From positions 30,143 through 94,142 of the forward strand of contig CAZMEN010000002.1 of NCBI GenBank assembly GCA_964565335.1: DNA of 64,000 bases, given 5' to 3'. Positions within the stretch are counted from its first letter, which is position 1, and every line of letters starts with the position of its first letter. Below the pieces are notes generated by a model. That model was not told the DNA's origin, searched no databases, and saw only the letters and a list, made by a program, of their open reading frames with translations. Below are positions 52,683 through 62,878 of this stretch, in pieces. The DNA is from Litorimonas sp964565335. Lineage in GTDB: Bacteria; Pseudomonadota; Alphaproteobacteria; Caulobacterales; Maricaulaceae. The position numbers and the translations under genes are program-made.

Positions 52683-55600
52683 ATGTCGACACACACTCTG
52701 ACGACCTTTCCTGCTTTTCATGCTAAGCGCCTTATGGGCGGTGTTTGCACGGCTGCTCTTGCCTTCGGTCTGAGTCACTCCGCGGTCGCGCAAGTCGAAA
52801 TTACGGATGCACGTACTGCCCCTGTCACGACAGATGATGAGGGTAATGATGTCACCATAACAAGCGCGGGTTCGGTTACTTTAACGGATAATGCAGGCCC
52901 TGCTGTAACAGTTAACTCTGATAATACGTTGACCAATGCTGGGGTAATAACGATCTCCGATGTCGATAACGCTACCGGCGTATCACTCGAAGGCGGCACT
53001 AATCGCGGCTTTGTCAATTCCGGATCGATTCTGGTAAATGAAGACTTTACCGGCGAAGATACGGATGGTGACGGAACGATTGATGGGTCACGAACCGTTG
53101 GTTCGGGCCGAACAGGCATCCTCATTTCCGGCGCGTCTCCTTTCGAGGGGAACGTCACCCTCGACGGGTCCTCCATTGTGCGCGTGGAAGGTAGTGAGAG
53201 TTTCGGTGTCAATGTTGCGGCAGCAGGAGGTCTGACGGGCGATTTGACCCATGCAGGCCAACTTTCACTCCTTGGGGATAATGGAGCAGGCTTCAATATT
53301 GCAGGCAATGTGACTGGCAATGTCGAAAACACCGGAACAATAGCAATCTTAGGGTCTAACTCTTACGGATATAATGTAACCGGCGACATCCAAGGCGGGT
53401 TTGTTAACGCTGGGTCGGTCAGAGCAAATGGCTTCCGTTTTGACAGTCGTTTGGGACTTGGCGGAGACCTAACGGGCCGAGAAGACCTTCAGGCCGAAGA
53501 CCTCCAACAAGCAAATTCCGCCATCGCCATTCGAGGCAATGTAACACAAGGGGTGCATTTGGATCTCCGCCGTGAAGAAATTTTGGATGACGATGGCGTT
53601 GGAACAGGCGTGTTCACGACAACCTCTCAGTCCAATATCTCCCAGCTTGGCAGCGCGCCTGCGATTTTAATTGACGGCGAAGGCACACCTATCGCCATTG
53701 GACGCGTCGCGCAGATTACGGACCCCGCCGACGCAGATTTCGACGAAAATCTACAATTTGGCTTCATCAATGAAGGCGCCATCAATGCACAAGGCATTTT
53801 CGATGATTTTGATGCCACAATCCTCTCCATTACTAATGCAGAAATTGAAGGCGGCATCCTGAATTCAGGAACAATGACGGTTTCAGCCTTCCGCGGCCCC
53901 GGAACAAGAACAATTGACGGCGTAACAGCAGGCACAGGCTTAGCTCGCGCGATTGTTCTGGGCGACGGCGCCATTGTAAATGCCATTAACAACCAGGGTA
54001 TTATTACCGTTCAATCCTCCGAAGCCGTAGATGAGGTATTTGCAGACGGTGATAATCCGCTTGCTTCTGTGAATATCGAAGCCGTCGCGATTGATATTGG
54101 CGCAAATGCAACAGCCAGTTCTTTGTATAATGTCGGCACTATCAGCGCCGTTATTGTCGGCAGAAATGGCGAGGCCTATGCCATTCGTGATGCCTCTGGC
54201 TCTTTAACCAGCTTCACAAATGAGAGTTTTGTGTTTGTCTCTGGGCAAAATTCAGATCCCGTAGGAGAAGAAGAAACAACTTTCTCCTTAGTGGCGTTAG
54301 ATGTTTCAGCCAATACAAGCGGTTTCACCTTTACACAACAACGTGCGGCGGATGACGATTTAACGGATGACGCTGTACCACCGGCGCCCCTCTTGATTGG
54401 TGATATTTTACTCGGTTCGGGCGATGATGTTATCATGGCGACAGCCGGAACTATTTCCGGAGATATTGATTTCGGAACAGGGCAAGACCTGCTCTCTCTA
54501 TCGGGCGAGTCATCCTATACGGGTGAAATTCGTAATTCCGACAACCTAACAATTAACGTCAGCGACGGCAGTAGTCTGGCTCTGACAGGGTCTTCACCTG
54601 TGTCCGTCGCAGATGCTTCATTTGACGGAACTTCAACCTTCCTGCCAACACTTAACGGGCAAGACGGAACAGCCACGACTCTGGATGCAAGCGGCGCTAT
54701 TACATTTGCCGAAGGCTCCGTTATTGCGCCTCGCTTTAATTCCATCGTGTCGGACGTCAACGGTGTCTCCTTTACCATCGCCAATGCAGCAACGTTGGAC
54801 TTGGCGGCATCGACGTTAGCGCAATTAAACTCTGCTGATGGCTCAGACGCTTTACCATTCCTTTATGATTTCCTTTATGAGGAGATTGGAGAGACTTTGG
54901 TTGTCACAGTCGATTTACGCAGTGCCGAGCAACTAGGACTCGACGCCGCACAATCGAACGTTCTTGAGCCAGCCATTGAAGCCTTTGCGGCGAATAGCGC
55001 CTTAGGAACGGCGATTGCCAATATTACAAGCGAAACAGAATTTAATGATGCCTTCAACCAACTCATGCCGGAGTTCTCTGCTGCTGCGCGTGAATTTGTT
55101 GTCGCCAATGTTGACGGCGCAGTTGGCGCAGTTGCCAACCAATTAGACGCAGCGCGTCGTTCTCCCGATAAGCCGGGCGGTGCTTGGTTGCAGGAATTCG
55201 CTTATTTTGCAGATAGAGACCTCGCGGGTCTTTCAGAACAATATCGCGGCGCAGGCTTTGGCTTGGCAGCAGGTTTAGACGCAGCCATCGGCCCCTTCCA
55301 CGCCGTGGGCGTGAGTGTTGGTTTTGCCTCAACAGAAATCGAAGACGTTGTCGGACAGGATGAGCCCCTCGATGTCGTAACCGTTCAAGGCGGCCTCTAT
55401 GCAGGTCTGGCCAATGAGTTGGCGAACGGTGTTCTCGGAACTGATTTTTACATTGGCGGCGGTTATAATAACTTTGAGCAGCAACGCCGGGTCCGCATCA
55501 ACGACTTCTTTGGTCGCGCCGCTGCTGATTATTCGGGCACACATATTAATGCTTCGGTCCGTTCGGGTTATGAAATGGCACTCAGCGATCGCTTCTGGAT

Positions 55601-56018
55601 TCGCCCAACAGTATCTTTGGATTATCTTCGTTTAAACGAGGATGCTTACACGGAAACGGGTAATGAAGGCATTGCCTTGGATGTTGCCAGCCGATCTTCT
55701 GATCGCGCGACCGCCTCGGCTCTCTTTAATGTCGGCGCGAAATTCCAAGGCAAACGCACTTGGATCAGGCCTTCCATGCGGGTGGGCTACCGTCACGCCT
55801 TTATCAATGACCCGACAACCACCGATTTCGCCTTTGCTGGCTTAAGCGGCAACCGTTCTTCAATCGACTCCTTCGCCTTCCCTGATAGCGGTTTCTTGGT
55901 CGGTTTCTCTGTTGCAGCTGGATCTGCTTATTCCTCTATTGGCTTTGACGTTGACAGCGAAATTCGCGACGGGTTCATCCGCCATACAGGACGCGTTGTC
56001 GTTCGTCTCTTATTCTAA
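52683..56018 (+). CDS. Autotransporter outer-membrane protein with beta-helical passenger
   Basis: At 1111 residues, it has a signal peptide (about 1-36, ending SHSAVAQ). A long acidic passenger follows, with repeated short phrases such as LTDNAGPAVTVNSDNTLTN and TGNVENTGTIAILGSN that form a right-handed beta-helix. From about residue 830 to the end it has the autotransporter beta-barrel, ending VVVRLLF with the terminal Phe. There is no protease motif; adhesin or biofilm function is the usual expectation but is inferred. It is divergent from lspA by 285 bp. Its stop sits directly before the glnE frame. Confidence 0.9.
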   Translation: MSTHTLTTFPAFHAKRLMGGVCTAALAFGLSHSAVAQVEITDARTAPVTTDDEGNDVTITSAGSVTLTDNAGPAVTVNSDNTLTNAGVITISDVDNATGVSLEGGTNRGFVNSGSILVNEDFTGEDTDGDGTIDGSRTVGSGRTGILISGASPFEGNVTLDGSSIVRVEGSESFGVNVAAAGGLTGDLTHAGQLSLLGDNGAGFNIAGNVTGNVENTGTIAILGSNSYGYNVTGDIQGGFVNAGSVRANGFRFDSRLGLGGDLTGREDLQAEDLQQANSAIAIRGNVTQGVHLDLRREEILDDDGVGTGVFTTTSQSNISQLGSAPAILIDGEGTPIAIGRVAQITDPADADFDENLQFGFINEGAINAQGIFDDFDATILSITNAEIEGGILNSGTMTVSAFRGPGTRTIDGVTAGTGLARAIVLGDGAIVNAINNQGIITVQSSEAVDEVFADGDNPLASVNIEAVAIDIGANATASSLYNVGTISAVIVGRNGEAYAIRDASGSLTSFTNESFVFVSGQNSDPVGEEETTFSLVALDVSANTSGFTFTQQRAADDDLTDDAVPPAPLLIGDILLGSGDDVIMATAGTISGDIDFGTGQDLLSLSGESSYTGEIRNSDNLTINVSDGSSLALTGSSPVSVADASFDGTSTFLPTLNGQDGTATTLDASGAITFAEGSVIAPRFNSIVSDVNGVSFTIANAATLDLAASTLAQLNSADGSDALPFLYDFLYEEIGETLVVTVDLRSAEQLGLDAAQSNVLEPAIEAFAANSALGTAIANITSETEFNDAFNQLMPEFSAAAREFVVANVDGAVGAVANQLDAARRSPDKPGGAWLQEFAYFADRDLAGLSEQYRGAGFGLAAGLDAAIGPFHAVGVSVGFASTEIEDVVGQDEPLDVVTVQGGLYAGLANELANGVLGTDFYIGGGYNNFEQQRRVRINDFFGRAAADYSGTHINASVRSGYEMALSDRFWIRPTVSLDYLRLNEDAYTETGNEGIALDVASRSSDRATASALFNVGAKFQGKRTWIRPSMRVGYRHAFINDPTTTDFAFAGLSGNRSSIDSFAFPDSGFLVGFSVAAGSAYSSIGFDVDSEIRDGFIRHTGRVVVRLLF

Positions 56019-56020
56019 AA

Positions 56021-58672
56021 GAGACGACACTCTCTCTTATTAAACGCAGCCCCTATCTCTCGGGGCTGTTCGATGAATTTGGTGATGTCTCTGAAAGCTT
56101 ACCCGCTCTCACAGAGGTAGCTCGTCTTACGCAGACAAGAGACGCGCTTCAATTACTCAAGAATAAATTTGCCTTAAGATGGAGTGTAGAGGCCCTAACC
56201 GCGAGAGAGGCAGCCGGTTCCCATGCTGCCGTCGATGCCCTGCAAACGTTTCAAAAATTAGGGCAAGCCCAATCAAATTTTGCTGATGCCACGATACAGG
56301 CGGCACTCACAATGGCCTGGGCGGAGACCTGCAAACGCTTTTCAATTAAAGCCAGCACGCCGCACGGTCTGTTTATTTTAGGGTTAGGGAAGCTCGGCGG
56401 CAATGATCTGAATTTCTCCTCAGATATTGACCTTGTCGCATTTTACGACGCCGATATTTTGCCCGTTTCGGCGAATAAAGGCCAAGCCTACATTAGCAAT
56501 CAATGCTTGAAAACCTTAACACAAATTTTAACTCCGCGGAATTCCCCCGATCATATCTGGCGAGTAGATTGGAGGTTGCGTCCAGAAAGCTCCGGCACAG
56601 GCTTGGCGCTCTCCACGGCTAAAGCAGAAAAATTCTATTTCTTTCGCGCTTTGCCTTGGCATCGCCTCGCTCTGATGAAGGCCCGCATTGTGGCAGGGGA
56701 CAAAACCGCAGGTCTTACTTTCCTGCAATCTTTGAACCCATTTATTTGGCCACAGAATTTGGACTTCCGCGCTTTGGATGATTTAGCGGATTTGAAAACG
56801 CGGATTAATAATGAACATCCCGGCCTGTCTTATGAAAGACAGCAACTCAAACCGATTATAAAAAACCCTGAAGGATTTAATTTAAAATTAGGGGCGGGCG
56901 GCATTCGAGAAATCGAATTTATCGCTAATGCACAGCAATTAGTCTGGGGCGGGAAACAAACAGAGCTTCGCCAAACGTCTACTTTGGACGCCCTGAAAAC
57001 TCTAGCCAAACTCGGACATATGAGCGCCGAAGACGCAGAAAACTTATCCCAATCCTATATGGTTTTACGGCGTGTTGAGAATGCGCGGCAAATGATGCGC
57101 AATGAGCAAACCCATATGGTGCCAAATGACGAGGCCGACAAAGCCCGGCTGTTATCACTGTCCGGATATGACGCCGACCATGACGGATGGGAAATTTTTT
57201 GTGAAGATATTTTAAAAATACGTCGTTTCGTTAATTCGCGCTTTAAATCACTCTTTGAGGCGGATGACGCGCGAACGACCTCATCGCCCAGCTTTCACCC
57301 TGACACGCCCTCACCGCTAGCTGAGGCGATCATAAAATCGTGGGAAAATGGGTTTGACACCCACGGCCTGCCATCGTCTTCACGCGCAGAATATAGAGCT
57401 CTTGGACGCCGTTTGTTGGCGCGCGTCATAGACAGCCAAGCGGATACCGAAATTGCTTTGCAGAACATTGATAGGTTTTTGAAATCTATCTCCCGTTCGG
57501 CTCAATATTTTGATTTACTCAATCGTCATGACGGCCTGCTCGACACTTTAATCACGCCGCTGCTCCATTCTCCCCATATGACCGCATTACTTGAGCAGTC
57601 TCCTCATATAATTGATATTTTCCTTCTCCCGCAATCCGTGGACAAGCCTGATCCATCCGCCATTCTGGCCGATAAAGATTATGGCATGCGGCTTGACCGA
57701 TTACGGCGTTTTGTAAACGAACATTTATTTCTATATTATCACCGCTTCATGGAAAAGTCGGATGGCCTCCAGGTGCTTCAACACAACCTCACGCGCTTAG
57801 CCGAAATCTGCCTTGATACGGCCATTCAGATTGTCATGGAAGAATTAGAGACTGACTGCCCCCGTATGGCCGTTATGGGGTTAGGGAAAATGGGTACACG
57901 TACCATGGCTCCCAAATCCGATTTAGATCTAGTTTTTATTTTTGATGATAGTGTGGATAGCGAATTAGCGGCTCAAATCGTCAGGCGTCTAAAAACAACC
58001 TTGATGACCCCTTTACGCGAAGGCATCGCCTATGAATTGGATATGCGCCTACGCCCCTCGGGACGAAGCGGACCTCCCGCTGTTAAACATGCGAGCTTTC
58101 AAAACCACCATAATAACCGCGCTCACAATTGGGAACATATTGCCCTGGCCCATAGCCGTGCTGTTTCAGGCGACGCAAAGTTTGGCGCTAAAATATCGGC
58201 TTTCTGCGAAGACGTTGTAAATCGCCCCAGAGACACAACGCAATTTTTAACTGACGCCAAAGTCATGTGGTCGCGCATAGAAGACCAACGTATTTTGAAC
58301 ACGCCGCATTCTGTCTGTAATGCCAAATTAAGGCCGGGCGGTTTAATGCAGGCTCAATATATCCAAGCCTGTCACATCGTTCTGAACATCACGCCTCCAG
58401 ACGATTTAGAGGCCGCAATTGCCTTTTGGCAATATCAACAAATCTGGGAACGCCTTTTGGGTCTGAAACAAAAGAGCTTTGACACCGTTGCCGAAAGATT
58501 CCGCGAAAAGGTCTTTTTTGAGGGCAGGCGAGCCATCGATCAGGAAACGTATATTAATAAGAGCGAGCATCATGCTGATTGCGTTATTGGCCACACCGCA
58601 AAACTTTTTGAGGGAACTGACACACCCGCAGATGATACATCTTTTCCGGTGAATTGGGCCTCAGATAATTAA
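56021..58672 (+). CDS. glnE: Bifunctional glutamine synthetase adenylyltransferase/deadenylase, no canonical start
   Basis: GlnE adenylylates and deadenylylates glutamine synthetase in response to PII. The deadenylase-type nucleotidyl site reads GLGKLGGNDLNFSSDIDL and the second site reads GLGKMGTRTMAPKSDLDL. The first canonical ATG (56312) would drop about 97 residues that are clearly GlnE-like (RSPYLSGLFDEF, then LLKNKFALRWSVEALTA). The frame is open back to a stop at 55952-55954 inside the autotransporter, but holds no ATG, GTG or TTG. The gene may use an ATT start (56012 or 56039), be 5'-truncated or contain a sequencing error. Downstream of 56021 it is 883 residues, somewhat short of the usual ~950. 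Confidence 0.85.
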   Translation, partial: ETTLSLIKRSPYLSGLFDEFGDVSESLPALTEVARLTQTRDALQLLKNKFALRWSVEALTAREAAGSHAAVDALQTFQKLGQAQSNFADATIQAALTMAWAETCKRFSIKASTPHGLFILGLGKLGGNDLNFSSDIDLVAFYDADILPVSANKGQAYISNQCLKTLTQILTPRNSPDHIWRVDWRLRPESSGTGLALSTAKAEKFYFFRALPWHRLALMKARIVAGDKTAGLTFLQSLNPFIWPQNLDFRALDDLADLKTRINNEHPGLSYERQQLKPIIKNPEGFNLKLGAGGIREIEFIANAQQLVWGGKQTELRQTSTLDALKTLAKLGHMSAEDAENLSQSYMVLRRVENARQMMRNEQTHMVPNDEADKARLLSLSGYDADHDGWEIFCEDILKIRRFVNSRFKSLFEADDARTTSSPSFHPDTPSPLAEAIIKSWENGFDTHGLPSSSRAEYRALGRRLLARVIDSQADTEIALQNIDRFLKSISRSAQYFDLLNRHDGLLDTLITPLLHSPHMTALLEQSPHIIDIFLLPQSVDKPDPSAILADKDYGMRLDRLRRFVNEHLFLYYHRFMEKSDGLQVLQHNLTRLAEICLDTAIQIVMEELETDCPRMAVMGLGKMGTRTMAPKSDLDLVFIFDDSVDSELAAQIVRRLKTTLMTPLREGIAYELDMRLRPSGRSGPPAVKHASFQNHHNNRAHNWEHIALAHSRAVSGDAKFGAKISAFCEDVVNRPRDTTQFLTDAKVMWSRIEDQRILNTPHSVCNAKLRPGGLMQAQYIQACHIVLNITPPDDLEAAIAFWQYQQIWERLLGLKQKSFDTVAERFREKVFFEGRRAIDQETYINKSEHHADCVIGHTAKLFEGTDTPADDTSFPVNWASDN

Positions 58673-58775
58673 CGGCAGAACTATCCCCGTATTCCGTATA
58701 ATTAAGCCCTTGCCTCGCTCGCCAGAGACTCCATATTGCGGAGGCGTGATTCACCTCCTGTTCTGATTGATCTTT

Positions 58776-60767
58776 ATGACAGACAAATCTCTTTTTGACG
58801 GCAAAAGCGAAGCGGCCAGCAATGCCTATTCCGCCAAAGACATTCAGGTTCTTGAAGGCTTGGAGCCCGTTCGCCTGCGCCCCGGCATGTATATTGGCGG
58901 CACGGATGATCGCGCCCTGCACCATCTCTTTGCCGAAGTGATTGATAACTCTATGGATGAAGCAGTGGCAGGCCACGCCACCCGAATCGAGGTTGAATTA
59001 GAGGCCGATGGCTATCTGTCCATTTCAGATAATGGACGTGGTATTCCCGTCGACCCGCACCCTAAATACCCAGAGAAATCAGCCCTTGAAGTCATTATGA
59101 CGGAATTACATTCTGGCGGTAAATTCAGCTCCAAAGCCTATGAAACATCCGGCGGCCTTCATGGTGTCGGCGTGTCTGTTGTAAACGCACTATCCGACCA
59201 CCTGGAAGTCGAAGTTGCCCGAAGTAAAACATTATACCGCATGAACTTTGCGAAGGGCGTACCTCAAGGCAAGCTTGAGACCGTCGGCGCAATCAATAAT
59301 CGCCGCGGGACGAAGGTTCGCTTTCACCCCGACCCTGAAATTTTCGGCAAGAAAGCTAAGTTTAGAGCCGCACGACTTTTCCGTATGGCGCGTGCCAAGG
59401 CCTATCTGGAACCGGGCGTTGAAATTCGCTGGAAATGCGACCCTGAACTTGTCAAAGCCACAGACGAAATCGAGTCGGAAGCCGTCTTTCATTTTCCGGG
59501 TGGCTTGGCTGATTTCCTACAAGAAACTTTGGGCCAAAAAGCGACAATCACTTCAGAGCTTTTCGCTGGTCGCTCTAAAAAGACTGATGGTCATGGACGC
59601 GTTGAATGGGCTTTATCTTGGAGCCCGGAAGGGTTCGGAGAAGCAGACAGCTTTGTCCGTTCCTATTGTAACACCGTCCCAACACCTGAAGGCGGGACGC
59701 ATGTGGCGGGCCTGCGAGCGGCGGTCACCAAGGGGCTGCGCGCCTATGCCGACATTGCGGGCATGGGTAAGAAATTCAATCATGTTCAGCCTGATGACGT
59801 CATGTTCGGGGCGGGCGCATTAGTGTCTGTCTTTATTTCAGACCCTGACTTTGTCGGACAAACCAAAGACCGCCTCTCCAGCTCCGAGGCAACAAAACTG
59901 GTTGAAAATGCTGTTCGTGACCCTTTTGATCACTGGCTCGCCAGTTCGCCTAAAGATGCGAATGCCTTATTAGAATGGGCGATTGAGCGCGCCGACGAAC
60001 GTGTCAAACGCCGTAAAGCCCGTGACGTTAAACGCAAGTCTGCCACCAAGAGACTACGCCTCCCGGGTAAGCTCGCGGATTGTTCCAATAAAGGCGCTGA
60101 CGATACTGAAATATTTATCGTTGAGGGCGACTCCGCTGGCGGGTCGGCTAAACAGGCACGTAATAGAAAGACGCAAGCTATTCTTCCCCTCAAGGGTAAA
60201 ATTCTGAATGTTGAATCCGCGACAATGGAGAAAATTCAACGCAATGCCGAAATCAATGACCTCTGCGTCGCGCTGGGCGTTGGGTTAGGAAAACGTTTCG
60301 ACACGGATGATCTTCGCTATGAGCGCGTGGTTATTATGACCGACGCGGATGTCGACGGCGCGCATATCGCCGCGCTGCTCATTACGTTTTTTTATAGCTA
60401 CCCGCCAGGCCTCATTGAAGAGGGCCGCCTCTTTATGGCCATGCCGCCGCTCTATAAAATGAGTGCAAGCGGGACGACCGTTTACGCCATTGATGACGCG
60501 CACCGCGAAGAATTAATGGGAACGGTCTTCAAAGGAAAAACTAAGGTCGATATTGGCCGCTTTAAAGGCCTCGGCGAAATGAACCCCGGACAGTTAAAGT
60601 CCACCACCATGGACCCGAAAAGCCGCACACTCGCCCGTATCACGATTGACCCCAGCACTTTGCCCACAACAGAATCTCTCGTTGAGACATTAATGGGCAA
60701 ACGCGCCGATTTGCGGTTTCAATATATTCAAGATCACGCACAATTTATCGAAGACGTGGATGTTTAA
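58776..60767 (+). CDS. parE: DNA topoisomerase IV subunit B
   Basis: ParE is the ATPase subunit that, with ParC, decatenates daughter chromosomes. The 663-residue protein has the GHKL motifs (EVIDNSMDEAVAG, DNGRGIPV, GGLHGVGVSVVNALS), the transducer domain with its QTKDRLSS segment, and a TOPRIM-like metal region (EGDSAGGSAKQ, DADVDGAHI). The C-terminal PLYKMS and LGEMNPGQLKSTTMDP are also conserved. YGGTDDRALHHL-like residues place it with ParE and not GyrB. ATG 58776 is preferred over TTG 58767. parC is not in the window. Confidence 0.93.
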   Translation: MTDKSLFDGKSEAASNAYSAKDIQVLEGLEPVRLRPGMYIGGTDDRALHHLFAEVIDNSMDEAVAGHATRIEVELEADGYLSISDNGRGIPVDPHPKYPEKSALEVIMTELHSGGKFSSKAYETSGGLHGVGVSVVNALSDHLEVEVARSKTLYRMNFAKGVPQGKLETVGAINNRRGTKVRFHPDPEIFGKKAKFRAARLFRMARAKAYLEPGVEIRWKCDPELVKATDEIESEAVFHFPGGLADFLQETLGQKATITSELFAGRSKKTDGHGRVEWALSWSPEGFGEADSFVRSYCNTVPTPEGGTHVAGLRAAVTKGLRAYADIAGMGKKFNHVQPDDVMFGAGALVSVFISDPDFVGQTKDRLSSSEATKLVENAVRDPFDHWLASSPKDANALLEWAIERADERVKRRKARDVKRKSATKRLRLPGKLADCSNKGADDTEIFIVEGDSAGGSAKQARNRKTQAILPLKGKILNVESATMEKIQRNAEINDLCVALGVGLGKRFDTDDLRYERVVIMTDADVDGAHIAALLITFFYSYPPGLIEEGRLFMAMPPLYKMSASGTTVYAIDDAHREELMGTVFKGKTKVDIGRFKGLGEMNPGQLKSTTMDPKSRTLARITIDPSTLPTTESLVETLMGKRADLRFQYIQDHAQFIEDVDV

Positions 60768-60814
60768 ATAAACACTGCATGGCCACGCTTCTTCAAATCC
60801 ATTAAGTGATAGCC

Positions 60815-61831
60815 ATGACAGATTTAAACGCATTCATTTGTGCCCTTCCCAAAGCCGAACTTCATCTTCACATTGAGGGGAGCCTTGAGCCTGAGCAAAT
60901 GTTTGAGTTTGCCGCCCGCAATAATGTGACCCTACCTTATAAAAGCGTGGAAGATATTCGCGCCGCTTACGAATTTAACAACTTGCAAGAATTCCTCGAT
61001 ATTTATTATCAAGGCATGTCAGTTCTCTTAACGAAGCAGGATTTCCATGACTTGACCTATGCCTACCTAAAGCGGGTTAACGCCGATAATTGCCGTCACG
61101 TTGAAATTTTTTTCGACCCGCAAGGGCACACGGATCGCGGCGTTGCTTTTTCGGAAGCCATAGAAGGCATTCTAGAGGGCTTGGAGGCAGGTAAGAAAGA
61201 CTTTGATATATCCTCCCATTTGATTTTGTCGTTCTTGCGCCACCTTTCAGAGGAAGCCGCTTTTGAGACATTAGAGCACGCCGCGCCTTATCTGGATCAA
61301 ATATTAGGCGTCGGACTGGACTCATCCGAGCTAGGCCACCCGCCCTCCAAATTTGAGCGCGTTTATACCAAGGCACGTAGTCTGGGGCTAAAGAGCTTCG
61401 CCCATGCCGGAGAAGAAGGGCCGCCTTCTTATGTTTACGAAGCCTTAGACCTGCTGAAAGTTGACCGCATCGACCATGGGAACCGCTCATTGGAAGATGA
61501 GGCGCTTGTTACCCGCTTGGCCAAAGAGGAAATATTTCTAACAGTCTGCCCACTCTCAAACTTGAAGCTCTGCGTGGTCGATGACTTGAGAAACCACCCT
61601 CTAAAAACTATGTTGAATAAAGGGCTCAAGGCTACGGTCAATTCCGACGACCCTTCTTATTTTGGCGGCTATTTAAATGATAATTATATCCGAACAGCGG
61701 AAGCTTTGTCCTTAAGCCGGGATGACGTCATCACGCTTGTCACGAATGGGTTTGAAGGTGCTTATCTGTCGCCTTCGCGTAAAACCGAATTGCTCGATGA
61801 GTTAAGCCAAGCCATCGCAGCGGCTTCTTAA
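60815..61831 (+). CDS. Adenine deaminase (adenosine deaminase superfamily)
   Basis: This enzyme (338 residues) resembles bacterial adenine deaminase of the Pseudomonas PA0148 type and less so true adenosine deaminase. HTDRGVAFSEA and ILSFLRHLSEEAAFETLEHA appear in the same order as in that group. Zinc and catalytic residues are in AELHLHIEG, SFAHAGEEG (His-Ala-Glu), VDRIDHG and VNSDDPSYFGG. It would make hypoxanthine from adenine. ATG 60815 follows a GTG at 60806 that is less likely. No purine genes are adjacent. Confidence 0.85.
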   Translation: MTDLNAFICALPKAELHLHIEGSLEPEQMFEFAARNNVTLPYKSVEDIRAAYEFNNLQEFLDIYYQGMSVLLTKQDFHDLTYAYLKRVNADNCRHVEIFFDPQGHTDRGVAFSEAIEGILEGLEAGKKDFDISSHLILSFLRHLSEEAAFETLEHAAPYLDQILGVGLDSSELGHPPSKFERVYTKARSLGLKSFAHAGEEGPPSYVYEALDLLKVDRIDHGNRSLEDEALVTRLAKEEIFLTVCPLSNLKLCVVDDLRNHPLKTMLNKGLKATVNSDDPSYFGGYLNDNYIRTAEALSLSRDDVITLVTNGFEGAYLSPSRKTELLDELSQAIAAAS

Positions 61832-61856
61832 ACGTCAATTTAAAATAATAACCCTC

Positions 61857-62867
61857 ATGCGCTCACTCTGGAAAATTACCTTATCAACGGCATTATTCTG
61901 TTTTGGAAACGCGGCAGCAAAGGCGCTACCCTCTGACATTCAAGACAGACTAAATGACTTGAGAGAGGCCTCTTGCCCCGAAGAGACATCCCCTTTCCCG
62001 CTCTCTTCGATTGATATTTCTGCCGCCGAAGCCGCTTTAGGTGAACCGAACGATGTCCAAGCCGCGCTACCCGACAATATTTCATTTCTAGGTGGCTGGC
62101 ATCTTACGGCGAAAACATCCACTTTTGGCGGCCTATCCGGCATAGATGTGCTGCCCAATGGCGATCTATTGACCGTCTCCGACAAAGGGACTTTCTTTGT
62201 CATCGGCATGACTGCCGGCGCGCCAAACGGCACAGGTGCTATGACGCCGTTACTGGACAGACGAGGCAAACAGCTCAGCGGGAAGACGGATGCGGACTCT
62301 GAAGGGCTCGTTTATCATGATGGCCTCGTTTTCGTGAGTTCTGAACGTCGACACCGTGTTCTGGCCTATGACCTATTTAAATGCGGCGCAGCCTCACGCG
62401 GAGTGAACGTCATAAACCTACCAAACAAATTACTGGGTAAAAAAATTCCAAATAATGACGGAGCTGAAGCTTTAGATATTAATGCAGACACACGAATGGT
62501 TGTCGGTTTTGAAATGGAGAAAGGCGGGCAAGCCCCATTGCTTCATATTCCAATCACGCGCGATGAAATCGCCTCCTCTATGGTGAAGACCGTTTCGGTT
62601 CCCGAGCCTTACTCTCTGGTCGGGCTCTCCAACTCCGCTTCTCTTCTGCGCAGTTACGACAAGAAGACGGGAAACCGCAATATTATCAGAGTGGACAATG
62701 GCGATGTGGAGTTCTCGCTCACGCCGCCGCTCAATGTTGATAATTTTGAAGGGATTGCGGAAACGGAAACGGCCGACGGGCGGCGCTTGGTTTACATTAT
62801 ATCAGATGATAATTTTTCTGCACGCCAACGCACATTGCTATATCTTTTTGAGATAACAAATAAATAA
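61857..62867 (+). CDS. Secreted phytase-like (esterase-like) beta-propeller protein
   Basis: At 336 residues, it has a signal peptide (about 1-23, MRSLWKITLSTALFCFGNAAAKA) and a beta-propeller-type domain. GGLSGIDVLPNGDLLTVSDKG and SEGLVYHDGLVFVSSERRHR match the esterase-like activity of phytase family. It is likely periplasmic. Hydrolysis of phosphate esters is only suggested by the name; active-site residues cannot be checked here. It starts 25 bp after the adenine deaminase stop and may share its transcript. It converges on the DUF2155 gene, only 11 bp away. Confidence 0.8.
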   Translation: MRSLWKITLSTALFCFGNAAAKALPSDIQDRLNDLREASCPEETSPFPLSSIDISAAEAALGEPNDVQAALPDNISFLGGWHLTAKTSTFGGLSGIDVLPNGDLLTVSDKGTFFVIGMTAGAPNGTGAMTPLLDRRGKQLSGKTDADSEGLVYHDGLVFVSSERRHRVLAYDLFKCGAASRGVNVINLPNKLLGKKIPNNDGAEALDINADTRMVVGFEMEKGGQAPLLHIPITRDEIASSMVKTVSVPEPYSLVGLSNSASLLRSYDKKTGNRNIIRVDNGDVEFSLTPPLNVDNFEGIAETETADGRRLVYIISDDNFSARQRTLLYLFEITNK

Positions 62868-62878
62868 AACCCAAGTCT

